Shown: positions 7,061 through 14,883, counted from the stretch's first letter. The stretch is DNA of 21,620 bases from an uncultured Clostridia bacterium (GCA_944381225.1 CALWKJ010000013.1:1-21620); one strand, 5' to 3'. Notes: generated by a model not told the origin, from the letters alone. Numbers and translations are program-made.

Positions 7061-10000
7061 GGAAATTTTTGAAAAAATAAAAGAACAAGAGGATGTACTA
7101 AATTCGCACAATAAGAACATTGTTGTTTCTGCTTCTGCAGGAAGTGGAAAAACGTCCGTAATGATTAGAAAAATTGCCAGCGCAATTATAGATGAAAATG
7201 TTCACGTGTCAGAACTTTTGGTTTTAACATATACGAATGCAGCGGCAAGTGAAATGAAACAAAAACTTTTAAATTATCTAGGCGAATTGACATCAAGTAA
7301 CTCTAAGCTGATTAATGAAATAGAGGACATTAATTTAAGTGACATTTCTACAGTGGATAGTTTTTGTCAAAAAATTGTTAAAAAATATTTTTATATACTT
7401 AACATAGACCCAGGCTTTAGCATTATAAAATCAAGTGAACAAAAGCAAATTCAATTAAAGGCATTAAAAAAAGCATTGAGCATATATAAACAAAATTCAA
7501 AAGAAAAATATTTTAAAATTTTTGACATTTATGCCAAAAACAGAACGGATAATAACATAGTTAATATGATTATGAAATTTTACAATTATTCTTGTTCAAT
7601 ATTAAATTATGAAGAATGGAAAAAAATTTCAATGGAACTTTTTGAAAACGAAAAGGCAGGCAAAATTTTATTAAAAAACACCACTGAAATTTTATTAGAA
7701 ATAAAAAAAGAATTTGAAAATTTGCTAAAAAAATGTAAAAATTTAGCGTTGGATAAGTACTGTGAATATATAAATACCATAATTTCAACAATAGATGTCA
7801 TTCAAAGAATACAAAATTGGGGAGATTTGATTGACTATGTTAATGATATGCAATTAAGCAACATTGTTAAAAAAGAAGAAAATGATGACAATATAAGAGA
7901 ACAAATTGCAATACTTAAAGATATGCTGAATAAAATTTTTGCGAATATAAAAGTGTATGGTAGCAAACAAATTTACATAGATTCTAATTTAGCATGCAAA
8001 CAAATTACAGAAATAATTTTTGAAATATGCGATGAATTTATTCGTCAATATGAAAAAATAAAAAAGCAAAAAAATGTTTATGATTATAACGACGTAGAGA
8101 GATTGACAATTAAACTTTTTGAAAATAAAGACATTTTAGAAACAATAAAAAATTCATATAAAAAAATATTTATTGATGAATTTCAAGATGCCAACTTAGT
8201 TCAAGAAAAAATTATTACTAGCTTGCAAAACGGCAATAATTTATTTTTTGTTGGAGATTTAAAACAGGCTATTTATGGATTTAGACAATCAAATTCTAAA
8301 ATATTTCAAAAAACGTGTGAAAAATTTGAGCATGATTACAAAGAGACAGGAAATTCTCAATCACTTTATTTAAATTGCAATTTTAGGACAACGCAAAAAG
8401 TTCTTGAATTTATAAATAAAATATTTTCCGTTATAATGACAGATGCAACGGCTGGCTTAAACTATAAAGAAAAAGCGCAATTAAAGCCAAAAGCAAAATA
8501 TGAACAGGAAAAGGGTTGCAGTGTTGAGTTGGATATCTTATATACAGAAAATGCAATTTCTAGTAAATCTCAAGAAGTGTATAGCGTGATGGAAAGTTCT
8601 TCATCGAGCAAAATCTCATTAACCAAACAAGAAGCAAACTTTGTTGCAGAGAAAATAACAAAACTATTAAATGAAAAAATATATGATGTAAAAATAAATG
8701 CGTATAGAAATGTAAAATACAGCGATATAGCAATTTTGTTTAGAACGCGAGCAAATCAAAATGAATTTGTTTCAACATTAAATAATTATAACATTCCCAC
8801 AATACAAAATTCCAATATAAACCTCGAACAATCTTATGACGTTATGGTGTTAATTAATCTAATAAAAATAGCTTTAAATTTTAATGATGACTATGCGCTT
8901 TCGAGTATAATGATGTCAAATCTTTTTGAATTTGATGCAAATGAAATGATGCAAATCAGAGAGAATACTAACACTGTTAATTTTTATGATTGTGTAAAAA
9001 ATTATAAAAAAGATGACAAATTACAGCAAAAAATATTAAAAATGCAAAATGTGATAGATAAATTTTATGAAATTATGACTTTTGATGGCATTAGCAAGGC
9101 ACTTATTTATGTTGTTGATGAGCAAAAATACGAATATAAACTTTCTTTATTTGCAAATGGTTATGACAGAATAAAAAACGTAAAAGATTTTATTTCATCG
9201 TTTAACAATTCAAATTTCAACAATAGTCCAAGTGAATATGTAAATTTTATAAAGGAAACAACAAGAGAGCAAAAAGTTGTTGGGCAAGTGAGCAGCCAAG
9301 AAGTTGTTACTCTTACAACAATGCATGCAAGCAAAGGTTTGGAATGGCCAATAGTGATAATTCCAAATTTGGGAGCAAATTTTAATAAAAAACCAAACGA
9401 GAGTGAAATAGCACTAAACGAAGAATTGGGAGTTGGATTAAAATATTACAATCAATTAACTAGGGAAAAACACGAGAGCGTTTATTATGATGTTGTAAAA
9501 AATAAAAATAAGGATAGCGAATTTAGTGAAAAAATAAGGCTTTTTTATGTGGCTTTAACTAGAGCTAAAAACAGACTTGTTCTACTTGGGTCAAAAGAAA
9601 CCTTAAACTTTTACAAATATAGATTTAATAATCAAATAAAATCAACTCAATGCTATTTAGATTTTTTGGTTAATTCTTTAAATGTAAATGATATTGAAAA
9701 AGCAAACAACAAAATCACATTTAATATTTTTAATGATGAAAGTTACGTTTGCAATTTAATAAATGCAGATTTGTATAATGCCAAGAACTTTAATGCAATA
9801 AACTCTATTTACCAAAATAAGACTGATGATAAAATAACCCAAAAATTATCAGATTACATAAATAGACAATATTTTAATTTGGCTGCCACACAAAAAGCAC
9901 AAAAAAGTTCTGTCTCAAAAATAATTCAAGAAGAACAATATGTAAGTTATAACACGGCGCCAAAATCTCTGGAAATAAAAGAGCATTTAAACGAATTTGA

Positions 10001-10499
10001 CAAAGATGAAATTGGCAACATGTATCATAAAATATTTGAAAATTTTCAGCCAAATAGTTCAAACTTAGATAAAGGTATACAAGATGCAATTATTAAGACA
10101 AAGCAACAAAAACTATTTGGCGATGATATGTTAGAAAGCATTGATTATGATATATTGAAAAAAAATGCAACAATAATTAACGCTATGACGAAAAATGCAG
10201 TTGTTTTAAAAGAGCATAGTTTTATAATGTACATTCCATATTCAGAAATAGAAGAAAGCGATATACAAGAAAGCGTGTTAATTCAAGGAATATGTGATTT
10301 AATTATTATTAAAGGAGAAGAGGCGATTTTAGTAGACTATAAATATAGCAATTTATCCGAAAATTCTTTAATAAAAAAATACCAAAAACAGCTAGAATTG
10401 TATAAAAAGGCCATAGAGTACGGATTAGGTAAAAAAGTGGATAAAGCATATATTTTAAGTTTAAAAAACGCCAATCTTATAGAGTGTAACGCAAATTAA
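7053..10499 (+). CDS. addA: AddA, helicase-nuclease subunit A (UvrD-like motor)
   Basis: 1148 residues. This is the superfamily 1A motor and 3'-strand nuclease of the AddAB complex. Motifs in order: Walker A ASAGSGKT (27-34, K33) after Q12 of the Q motif; Ia TYTNAAASEMK (59-69); DSFCQKIV; II IDEFQD (D375, E376); III VGDLKQAIYGFRQ; IV LNCNFRT; V TTMHASKGLEWPIVI; VI FYVALTRAKNR (R837). The C-terminal RecB-like nuclease has H992 (GNMYHKIF), D1082 (QGICDLI), D1095 and K1097 (LVDYKYS), and YQKQLELYKKAI. All catalytic residues are intact. The start has AGGAG 6 bases upstream and lies inside the end of addB, so the two subunits are translationally coupled. A terminator hairpin overlaps its stop codon. 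Confidence 0.95.
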   Translation: MSKEIFEKIKEQEDVLNSHNKNIVVSASAGSGKTSVMIRKIASAIIDENVHVSELLVLTYTNAAASEMKQKLLNYLGELTSSNSKLINEIEDINLSDISTVDSFCQKIVKKYFYILNIDPGFSIIKSSEQKQIQLKALKKALSIYKQNSKEKYFKIFDIYAKNRTDNNIVNMIMKFYNYSCSILNYEEWKKISMELFENEKAGKILLKNTTEILLEIKKEFENLLKKCKNLALDKYCEYINTIISTIDVIQRIQNWGDLIDYVNDMQLSNIVKKEENDDNIREQIAILKDMLNKIFANIKVYGSKQIYIDSNLACKQITEIIFEICDEFIRQYEKIKKQKNVYDYNDVERLTIKLFENKDILETIKNSYKKIFIDEFQDANLVQEKIITSLQNGNNLFFVGDLKQAIYGFRQSNSKIFQKTCEKFEHDYKETGNSQSLYLNCNFRTTQKVLEFINKIFSVIMTDATAGLNYKEKAQLKPKAKYEQEKGCSVELDILYTENAISSKSQEVYSVMESSSSSKISLTKQEANFVAEKITKLLNEKIYDVKINAYRNVKYSDIAILFRTRANQNEFVSTLNNYNIPTIQNSNINLEQSYDVMVLINLIKIALNFNDDYALSSIMMSNLFEFDANEMMQIRENTNTVNFYDCVKNYKKDDKLQQKILKMQNVIDKFYEIMTFDGISKALIYVVDEQKYEYKLSLFANGYDRIKNVKDFISSFNNSNFNNSPSEYVNFIKETTREQKVVGQVSSQEVVTLTTMHASKGLEWPIVIIPNLGANFNKKPNESEIALNEELGVGLKYYNQLTREKHESVYYDVVKNKNKDSEFSEKIRLFYVALTRAKNRLVLLGSKETLNFYKYRFNNQIKSTQCYLDFLVNSLNVNDIEKANNKITFNIFNDESYVCNLINADLYNAKNFNAINSIYQNKTDDKITQKLSDYINRQYFNLAATQKAQKSSVSKIIQEEQYVSYNTAPKSLEIKEHLNEFDKDEIGNMYHKIFENFQPNSSNLDKGIQDAIIKTKQQKLFGDDMLESIDYDILKKNATIINAMTKNAVVLKEHSFIMYIPYSEIEESDIQESVLIQGICDLIIIKGEEAILVDYKYSNLSENSLIKKYQKQLELYKKAIEYGLGKKVDKAYILSLKNANLIECNAN

Positions 10500-10513
10500 G
10501 TTGCACTTTTTTT
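10483..10513 (+). terminator. addBA terminator overlapping the addA stop codon
   Basis: AGTGTAAC (10483-10490) pairs with GTTGCACT (10500-10507), eight pairs with one G-U, around a 9-base loop that contains the TAA stop (10497-10499). It is followed by a run of seven Ts (10507-10513). Confidence 0.7.
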
Positions 10514-10528
10514 ATTTGATTAGTATTC

Positions 10529-10620
10529 AAAAAATAATTTTGTAAAAATTAAAAAATAAATAATAAAAAAAATAATTTAAAAAATACAAAAAATATTTAA
10601 AAATATTAGTTAAAAAAATA
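10529..10620. other. A-tract-rich region upstream of the AT-hook gene
   Basis: About 90 bases with only three G or C bases and repeated runs of 4-8 A on the + strand, directly above the promoter at 10606-10635. Such DNA is likely to be curved. It could act as an UP element, or as a binding site for AT-minor-groove proteins such as the AT-hook protein encoded downstream (inference). Confidence 0.4.
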
Positions 10621-10635
10621 TTATTGTGTTATACT
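10606..10635 (+). promoter_or_regulatory. Promoter of the AT-hook membrane protein gene
   Basis: TTAGTT (10606-10611), an 18-base spacer, TATACT (10630-10635). The leader would be about 29 bases and carries AAAAAAGGAG before the ATG at 10671. The -10 box is good and the -35 box is weak. Confidence 0.45.
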
Positions 10636-10670
10636 ACACTCGAAAAATGTATAAAAAAGGAGAAGTGATT

Positions 10671-13283
10671 ATGCTTTTAAGCGTCATTGAAAACATATCC
10701 GATTTTATTTATCAAATCACAACCAACGGACTTTCAACAGACTTAATTTTTTACATAAGTTTGGGGTTTACAATCTTTATGGTTTTGTATTTTATGATAA
10801 AATCAAGATATGCATATGAAGGAAGATTGGAAAGGTCTTTAGAAAAAATAAATAGGTGGTTGTTCGTACATCAACAAATAGACGAATCCAACCTGGTGGA
10901 ATTTAATAGAATGATTAAACATACCCCAAGGCTTTTAAGGTATCATTGGCAACAATATATGCTTTATAGAGAGCATGAGCCAAGTTATTATATGAGTATG
11001 TACAACTGTATTGAAAAGCCATTGCATACAAGTTCGTATACTGCTAACATTAAAAACTTTGTTGGAATAAGTTTGGCAGTTATGTTTTTATCCTTTGTAC
11101 TATCTTTGTTGAGTTATGGCAGTTCACCTTTAACCATTGAGAGCTTTGCGAGTTCGTTAATTACTCCAGCAATCGTTTTATTGTTCAGTGTAATTGCGCT
11201 AATTTTATTAAGGTCAATGCAAAATTTTAATTTGGCAAGTCTGTATCAAAATTTTCATTTATTTAATAGATACATAGATAAAGCTTCATCAACAATACCA
11301 AAATACGTTGACTTTGAAATATTATTTACCAGAAAAGAAATACAAGGGGGGATTCCTGTTCTTAATGAATACTTGGAAAAAAGAGCAAGACAAGAAGCAG
11401 AAGAATTGGAAAAAGCGCGACAAAATGCTGTTGAACATGAAGTTTACAATTTTGAAAGCACAGGAATTGATGGCTCGTTAATATTAGATAGAGCCATGAA
11501 AGAATCGGAAATATTTTTGAACACAAGGCAAAGATTATTAAGTCAAATTCAGCAATTTGAAGCTGAAATAGAATCTTTAAAAAGAAATTATGAAAACGTT
11601 TCAAAAGATTATCAACGAAAATTGCAAGCCAGCAAAGAAAACATAGAAAGACTTAGAACTCAACAAGAGGAATCAACAAACAGAATTGAAGTAAATTACA
11701 TAAAGAAACAACAACAAGATGAGATTAAAAAACAAGAGCAACTTGAAAAAGACCAAGATGACGCAACATTAAGATACGAACAAGAAACTGCAAACCTAAA
11801 ACAAGAAATAGAAAAATGCAGGGCAGAATTAGAAGAGAAAAAACAATATGTTACAAATGCAATGCTTAGTGAATACGATACATTTTCAACAAAAGTTTAT
11901 AAGGCAATTTTAAATGATGTTCAAGAAAAACACAAGAAAGAAGTTGGAGAACTTGCCGAACAAAAAGTAACAGCATTAAAAGAACTTGAAAAGGCAAAAG
12001 AAATTAACAACATTAAAGATGGCGTTATAAATGATTTAAGGGAACTTATTCATAAAAATGAAGAAAAACAACAAGCTCAACAAAAACAACAAACACAAGA
12101 GCAAAATGAACAGCAAAATATAGAAAATGATGTTAAAAATGCCGACGAGCAAGCACAAGAGCAAACAGAACAAGGTTTGCAAAATGAACCTGAAAAAACT
12201 GAAGCCACATTAGAGCAAACAGACAATCAAGAAGAGCAAGAACAAGGAATGCAAGGCTTTTATGATGAAAATGGATATTATTGGTTTGAAAATGGTACCT
12301 ATTATGACGATAAAGGATATTACCATGACGAACAAGGAGACATATATAATGAAAATGGCAATTATATATCTCCAGAAATGTATGCAACCTTAACCGAAAA
12401 TAAAACTGAAAACAGTGACAAGGTTGAAGATGACAAAGAAGTGGAACAAAAGTCTGACCAACAAACAGAATTGGAACCAGAAAAAGAACCTTTGCCAAAA
12501 CAAAGCAATTTTGCTGAATTTTTAAGTGATTTTCCTGTAGAAGAAACTTCAAGCGAAGAAGACAAGACAAGTGAAGATTTGTCTACAGAAAACAATGAAA
12601 TAGCAAAAGCGAATGAAGTTTTGCCAATGCAAATCGAAATAGAACAACAGCCTCCAAAAAAGAGAGGAAGACCAAGAAAAACGGAAACCGAAAATCAAAC
12701 TCAACCAAAGCCAGTGGGCAAACGTGGTAGACCAAGAAAAGATGAATCAAATGTTCAAGAAAAACCTAAATCAACAGGCAAACGTGGCAGACCAAGAAAG
12801 ACAGAAAGCGCAAGCCAAACTCAGCCAAAAACAACAACGGGCAAGCGTGGCAGACCAAGAAAAACAGAAACCGAAAATCAAACTCAACCAAAGCCAGTGG
12901 GCAAACGTGGTAGACCAAGAAAAGTTGAATCAAATGCTCAAGAAAAACCTAAATCAACAGGCAAACGTGGCAGACCAAGAAAGACAGAAAGTGCAAGTAA
13001 AACTCAGCCAAAAACAACAACGGGCAAACGAGGTAGACCAAGAAAAAAGACAGACGAATTAAAAGAGATAAGTAATCAAATTTTAGAGGAAAGCAATAGG
13101 CTTATAGAACAACAAAACGAACTTAATAGACAGCTTGGAGAAACGTTGCAACAAATAAAGGAACAACAAGACGTAGAAAGATTGCAACAATCAAATGTAA
13201 GTGCTGAACAAAGCGCAGAATCATCTGAGGTTATACCTCAAGTTGAAGAAAAACCTTTAAAAGATGAAAATGACGGACAATAA
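10671..13283 (+). CDS. Membrane-anchored coiled-coil protein with seven AT-hooks (novel; possible nucleoid-membrane tether)
   Basis: 870 residues from the ATG 8 bases after AGGAG. An upstream in-frame TTG lies in the promoter and is rejected. Order of parts: membrane segment 25-43; basic loop 44-129; membrane hairpin 130-149 and 161-180; a long Glu/Lys/Gln coiled coil from about 235 to 490; an acidic Gln-rich linker; a Tyr/Gly-rich repeat 530-566 with units such as YDENGYY and DDKGYY; seven AT-hooks GKRGRPRK from about 663 to 792 with Gln/Lys/Thr-rich spacers; and a second coiled coil about 795-845. By the positive-inside rule the N-terminus is outside and the coiled coil and AT-hooks are cytoplasmic. 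AT-hooks bind the minor groove of AT-rich DNA, so a membrane-chromosome link is plausible. The three-segment layout resembles ExbB/TolQ/MotA subunits. It is a single gene with its own promoter and a strong terminator. Function unknown. Confidence 0.8.
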   Translation: MLLSVIENISDFIYQITTNGLSTDLIFYISLGFTIFMVLYFMIKSRYAYEGRLERSLEKINRWLFVHQQIDESNLVEFNRMIKHTPRLLRYHWQQYMLYREHEPSYYMSMYNCIEKPLHTSSYTANIKNFVGISLAVMFLSFVLSLLSYGSSPLTIESFASSLITPAIVLLFSVIALILLRSMQNFNLASLYQNFHLFNRYIDKASSTIPKYVDFEILFTRKEIQGGIPVLNEYLEKRARQEAEELEKARQNAVEHEVYNFESTGIDGSLILDRAMKESEIFLNTRQRLLSQIQQFEAEIESLKRNYENVSKDYQRKLQASKENIERLRTQQEESTNRIEVNYIKKQQQDEIKKQEQLEKDQDDATLRYEQETANLKQEIEKCRAELEEKKQYVTNAMLSEYDTFSTKVYKAILNDVQEKHKKEVGELAEQKVTALKELEKAKEINNIKDGVINDLRELIHKNEEKQQAQQKQQTQEQNEQQNIENDVKNADEQAQEQTEQGLQNEPEKTEATLEQTDNQEEQEQGMQGFYDENGYYWFENGTYYDDKGYYHDEQGDIYNENGNYISPEMYATLTENKTENSDKVEDDKEVEQKSDQQTELEPEKEPLPKQSNFAEFLSDFPVEETSSEEDKTSEDLSTENNEIAKANEVLPMQIEIEQQPPKKRGRPRKTETENQTQPKPVGKRGRPRKDESNVQEKPKSTGKRGRPRKTESASQTQPKTTTGKRGRPRKTETENQTQPKPVGKRGRPRKVESNAQEKPKSTGKRGRPRKTESASKTQPKTTTGKRGRPRKKTDELKEISNQILEESNRLIEQQNELNRQLGETLQQIKEQQDVERLQQSNVSAEQSAESSEVIPQVEEKPLKDENDGQ
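12657..13046 (+). repeat. Tandem AT-hook coding repeats with a 183-base higher-order unit
   Basis: Seven copies of the RGRPRK codons are spaced 20, 20 and 21 residues apart, and this trio occurs twice before the last hook. Spacers recur in order (TETENQTQPKPV, ESN.QEKPKST, TESAS.TQPKTTT), so the second 183-base block is a recent duplication of the first with only a few changes. The repeats are in frame and therefore expandable. Other frames here are open only because of the repetition. Confidence 0.9.
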
Positions 13284-13311
13284 AAAAGTGCAAACTCTGT
13301 TTGCACTTTTT
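13283..13311. terminator. Bidirectional terminator between the AT-hook gene and deoA
   Basis: A perfect 13-base-pair stem AAAAAGTGCAAAC (13283-13295) / GTTTGCACTTTTT (13299-13311) with a TCT triloop. T-runs flank it on both strands, so it serves both convergent genes. It overlaps the last base of one stop codon and the first two of the other. Confidence 0.88.
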
Positions 13312-14554
13312 ATTTTATTTCTATACATTTTAACAGTTGCATTTTGACAGATTCTGCCATATTCATATCATTAGCATAAATGTAAAAAAGTGGATCGTTT
13401 ATTTTAACTTTATCGTTAATTTTTTGTAAAGTAATAACTCCATTTTCGTAATTAATAACATCGTCATTTTCTATTTTTACAGTGCCCATATTTGCAACAA
13501 TTTCTCCAATTTCTTTTGTGTTAAACCCCTTTACAACACCATTTGTTTGTGATTTTACAATTAATGTTGGCTTTTTATATTTTTCATCAAATAAATCTAA
13601 ACTGCCACCTTGACATGAAACCATTTTTTTTAATTTATTAAGAGCACTTTTGTTTTTTATTGATTTTTTTACTAAATATTTTGCAATAAAATAAGGTATA
13701 TGCTTGCTTAATCTAACGCAATGAGTAGCCAATTTAACGCTTTCTTTATATAAAGATGATTTTGATTCACCTTTTAAAACGCTAATTGCTTCCATAGTTT
13801 CCAACTTTGGACCAATATTGTATCCCAAAGGCTGATTCATTTTTCCAAGTACAAAAATTACCTTTTTGTTGGCATATTTTCCTATTTTTTTCATTTTTTT
13901 ACCCAAAAGAATTGCACTTTTTTTATCTTTCATAAATGCACCATTGCCATATTTCACGTCTAAAACTATTATGTTTGCCCCACCTGCAATTTTTTTGCTC
14001 ATAATTGAAGATGCAATCAAGGGAATGCTGTCAACGAGTCCGCTTTTATTTCTTAAAGCATAAATTTTTTTATCAGCAGGTGACAGTTCTTTTGAAGTTG
14101 TTAAAATGCAACCTCCATTTTGTTTTACCAAATTAATTGCCTCATTAATTGGCAATTCTGTTTTATATCCTTTAAAGCTTTCCAATTTGTCGCAAGTTCC
14201 ACCGGTAAAACCAAGACCTCTTCCACTTAGTTTAAGCATATTTGTTTTTAAACTTGCACAAATTGGCACAACTATTAAAGTTGTTGTGTCGCTAACTCCA
14301 CCAGTTGAATGTTTATCTACAACATTTTTCAGCTCTTTCAAATCTAGTTTTTTGCCAGTTTCCACCATTGCCATAGTTAAATAAAAAAGTTCTTTATCGG
14401 TTAAACCATATTTATATACGGCTCTTAAAAAAGGCAAAAAATCGTCGTCAGAAATTAAGTTGTCAGTATAGTTTTTAATAATTTCATAAATTTCCTCTTT
14501 GGCAAGAACAACTTTGTTTTTAATTTTATTTGCTAATCTTTCTACACTTTCCAT
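13310..14554 (-). CDS. deoA: Thymidine / pyrimidine-nucleoside phosphorylase
   Basis: 414 residues, slightly shorter than the usual 430-440. It cleaves pyrimidine (deoxy)nucleosides with phosphate to base and (deoxy)ribose-1-phosphate in the cytosolic salvage pathway. Seen: phosphate-loop DKHSTGGVSD (K81, H82, S83), the family signature SGRGLGFTGGTCDKLE (110-125), YALRNKSG (R168), and IASSIMSKK (S183, K187), all at family positions. Unusual: Ser88 replaces the usual Gly in GGVGD, a position that in PyNP structures contributes a backbone oxygen to the K+ site. Sequence alone cannot separate DeoA from Pdp specificity. There is no Shine-Dalgarno; a near-consensus promoter ends 6 bases before the ATG, so the mRNA is probably leaderless. 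It shares a terminator with the convergent AT-hook gene. Confidence 0.93.
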   Translation of the reverse strand: MESVERLANKIKNKVVLAKEEIYEIIKNYTDNLISDDDFLPFLRAVYKYGLTDKELFYLTMAMVETGKKLDLKELKNVVDKHSTGGVSDTTTLIVVPICASLKTNMLKLSGRGLGFTGGTCDKLESFKGYKTELPINEAINLVKQNGGCILTTSKELSPADKKIYALRNKSGLVDSIPLIASSIMSKKIAGGANIIVLDVKYGNGAFMKDKKSAILLGKKMKKIGKYANKKVIFVLGKMNQPLGYNIGPKLETMEAISVLKGESKSSLYKESVKLATHCVRLSKHIPYFIAKYLVKKSIKNKSALNKLKKMVSCQGGSLDLFDEKYKKPTLIVKSQTNGVVKGFNTKEIGEIVANMGTVKIENDDVINYENGVITLQKINDKVKINDPLFYIYANDMNMAESVKMQLLKCIEIK

Positions 14555-14560
14555 GTAATT

Positions 14561-14589
14561 ATTTTAAAAATGTTTTGTAAAGATGTCAA
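14561..14589 (-). promoter_or_regulatory. deoA promoter placing the transcript start at the ATG
   Basis: Read leftward: a perfect TTGACA (14589-14584), a 17-base spacer, TAAAAT (14566-14561), then AATTAC and the ATG at 14554. The six-base gap puts +1 at the A of the ATG. This is the best leaderless candidate in the window. Confidence 0.7.
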
Positions 14590-14593
14590 ACAA

Positions 14594-14625
14594 AAATAAA
14601 ATTCCACAGCTGTGGAATTTTATTT
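14594..14625 (-). terminator. Terminator of the 80-residue membrane protein gene
   Basis: A perfect 32-base palindrome with 16-base arms around CAGCTG (14607-14612), whose outer arms are A/T runs. Read leftward it ends in TTTTATTTTT. It overlaps the stop codon (14624-14626) and separates this gene from the deoA promoter immediately downstream. Confidence 0.75.
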
Positions 14626-14866
14626 ATGCAAAGAATTTTGGTCGTCCAAAAACAAGTGTGCAAATTAAGTCTATTAGCCAACAGAAGACTGCACCAGGTA
14701 TAATCCAAAGAATACCTACAATTACCATTAAAGTATCTTTTTTGCTAACACCTTTAACAATTCTATAAACTGCCCATACTATGTCAAAAACAGGTATGCA
14801 AAGAAGAATTTTTACAAGCCATGGCAATCCGTCCATAGCAGCGACAAAACCATTTTTATTTGCCAT
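14624..14866 (-). CDS. Small membrane protein, two predicted membrane segments (unknown function)
   Basis: 80 residues, not recognised as a named family. Two hydrophobic helices span about 14-34 (LPWLVKILLCIPVFDIVWAVY) and 46-73 (rich in Ile, Trp and Leu, with Pro57), joined by a short basic loop RIVKGVSKKD that should be cytoplasmic. That puts both ends outside. Aspartates sit inside or at the edge of both helices (D28, D66), which is unusual for a simple anchor and may mark a functional or assembly site. It has a strong GGGAGGT ribosome site and a near-consensus promoter, so it is probably well expressed. It is divergent from the pseudouridine synthase gene and transcribed as a single unit. 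Confidence 0.8.
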   Translation of the reverse strand: MANKNGFVAAMDGLPWLVKILLCIPVFDIVWAVYRIVKGVSKKDTLMVIVGILWIIPGAVFCWLIDLICTLVFGRPKFFA

Positions 14867-14883
14867 ATTTACCTCCCAAAATA

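Noticed and set aside
3890..10499. A phage- or plasmid-borne nuclease operon
   Set aside because: The two genes are a standard chromosomal addB-addA pair with base composition like the rest of the window and no mobile genes nearby.
10626..10670. A 15-residue N-terminal extension of the AT-hook protein
   Set aside because: It begins at a TTG upstream of the -10 box, while the ATG at 10671 has an AGGAG at proper spacing.
12133..12570. A 145-codon minus-strand open frame opposite the AT-hook gene
   Set aside because: It lies fully antisense to the Gln/Glu-rich coding region, with Leu/Cys/Phe-rich composition typical of a shadow frame and no ribosome site.
12657..13046. CRISPR-like regular repeats
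   Set aside because: The repeats are in frame, encode AT-hooks, have repeated rather than unique spacers, and there are no cas genes.
12724..13062. A 112-codon + strand open frame inside the AT-hook region
   Set aside because: It is another frame of the repeat DNA, stays open only because the repeat unit lacks stops in that frame, and has no ribosome site.
10671..13283. Zorya defence system (ZorA-like channel with a long tail)
   Set aside because: There is no ZorB, ZorC/D or ZorE next to it. The neighbours are addA and deoA, and ZorA is not known to carry AT-hooks. Only the topology similarity is kept as a finding.
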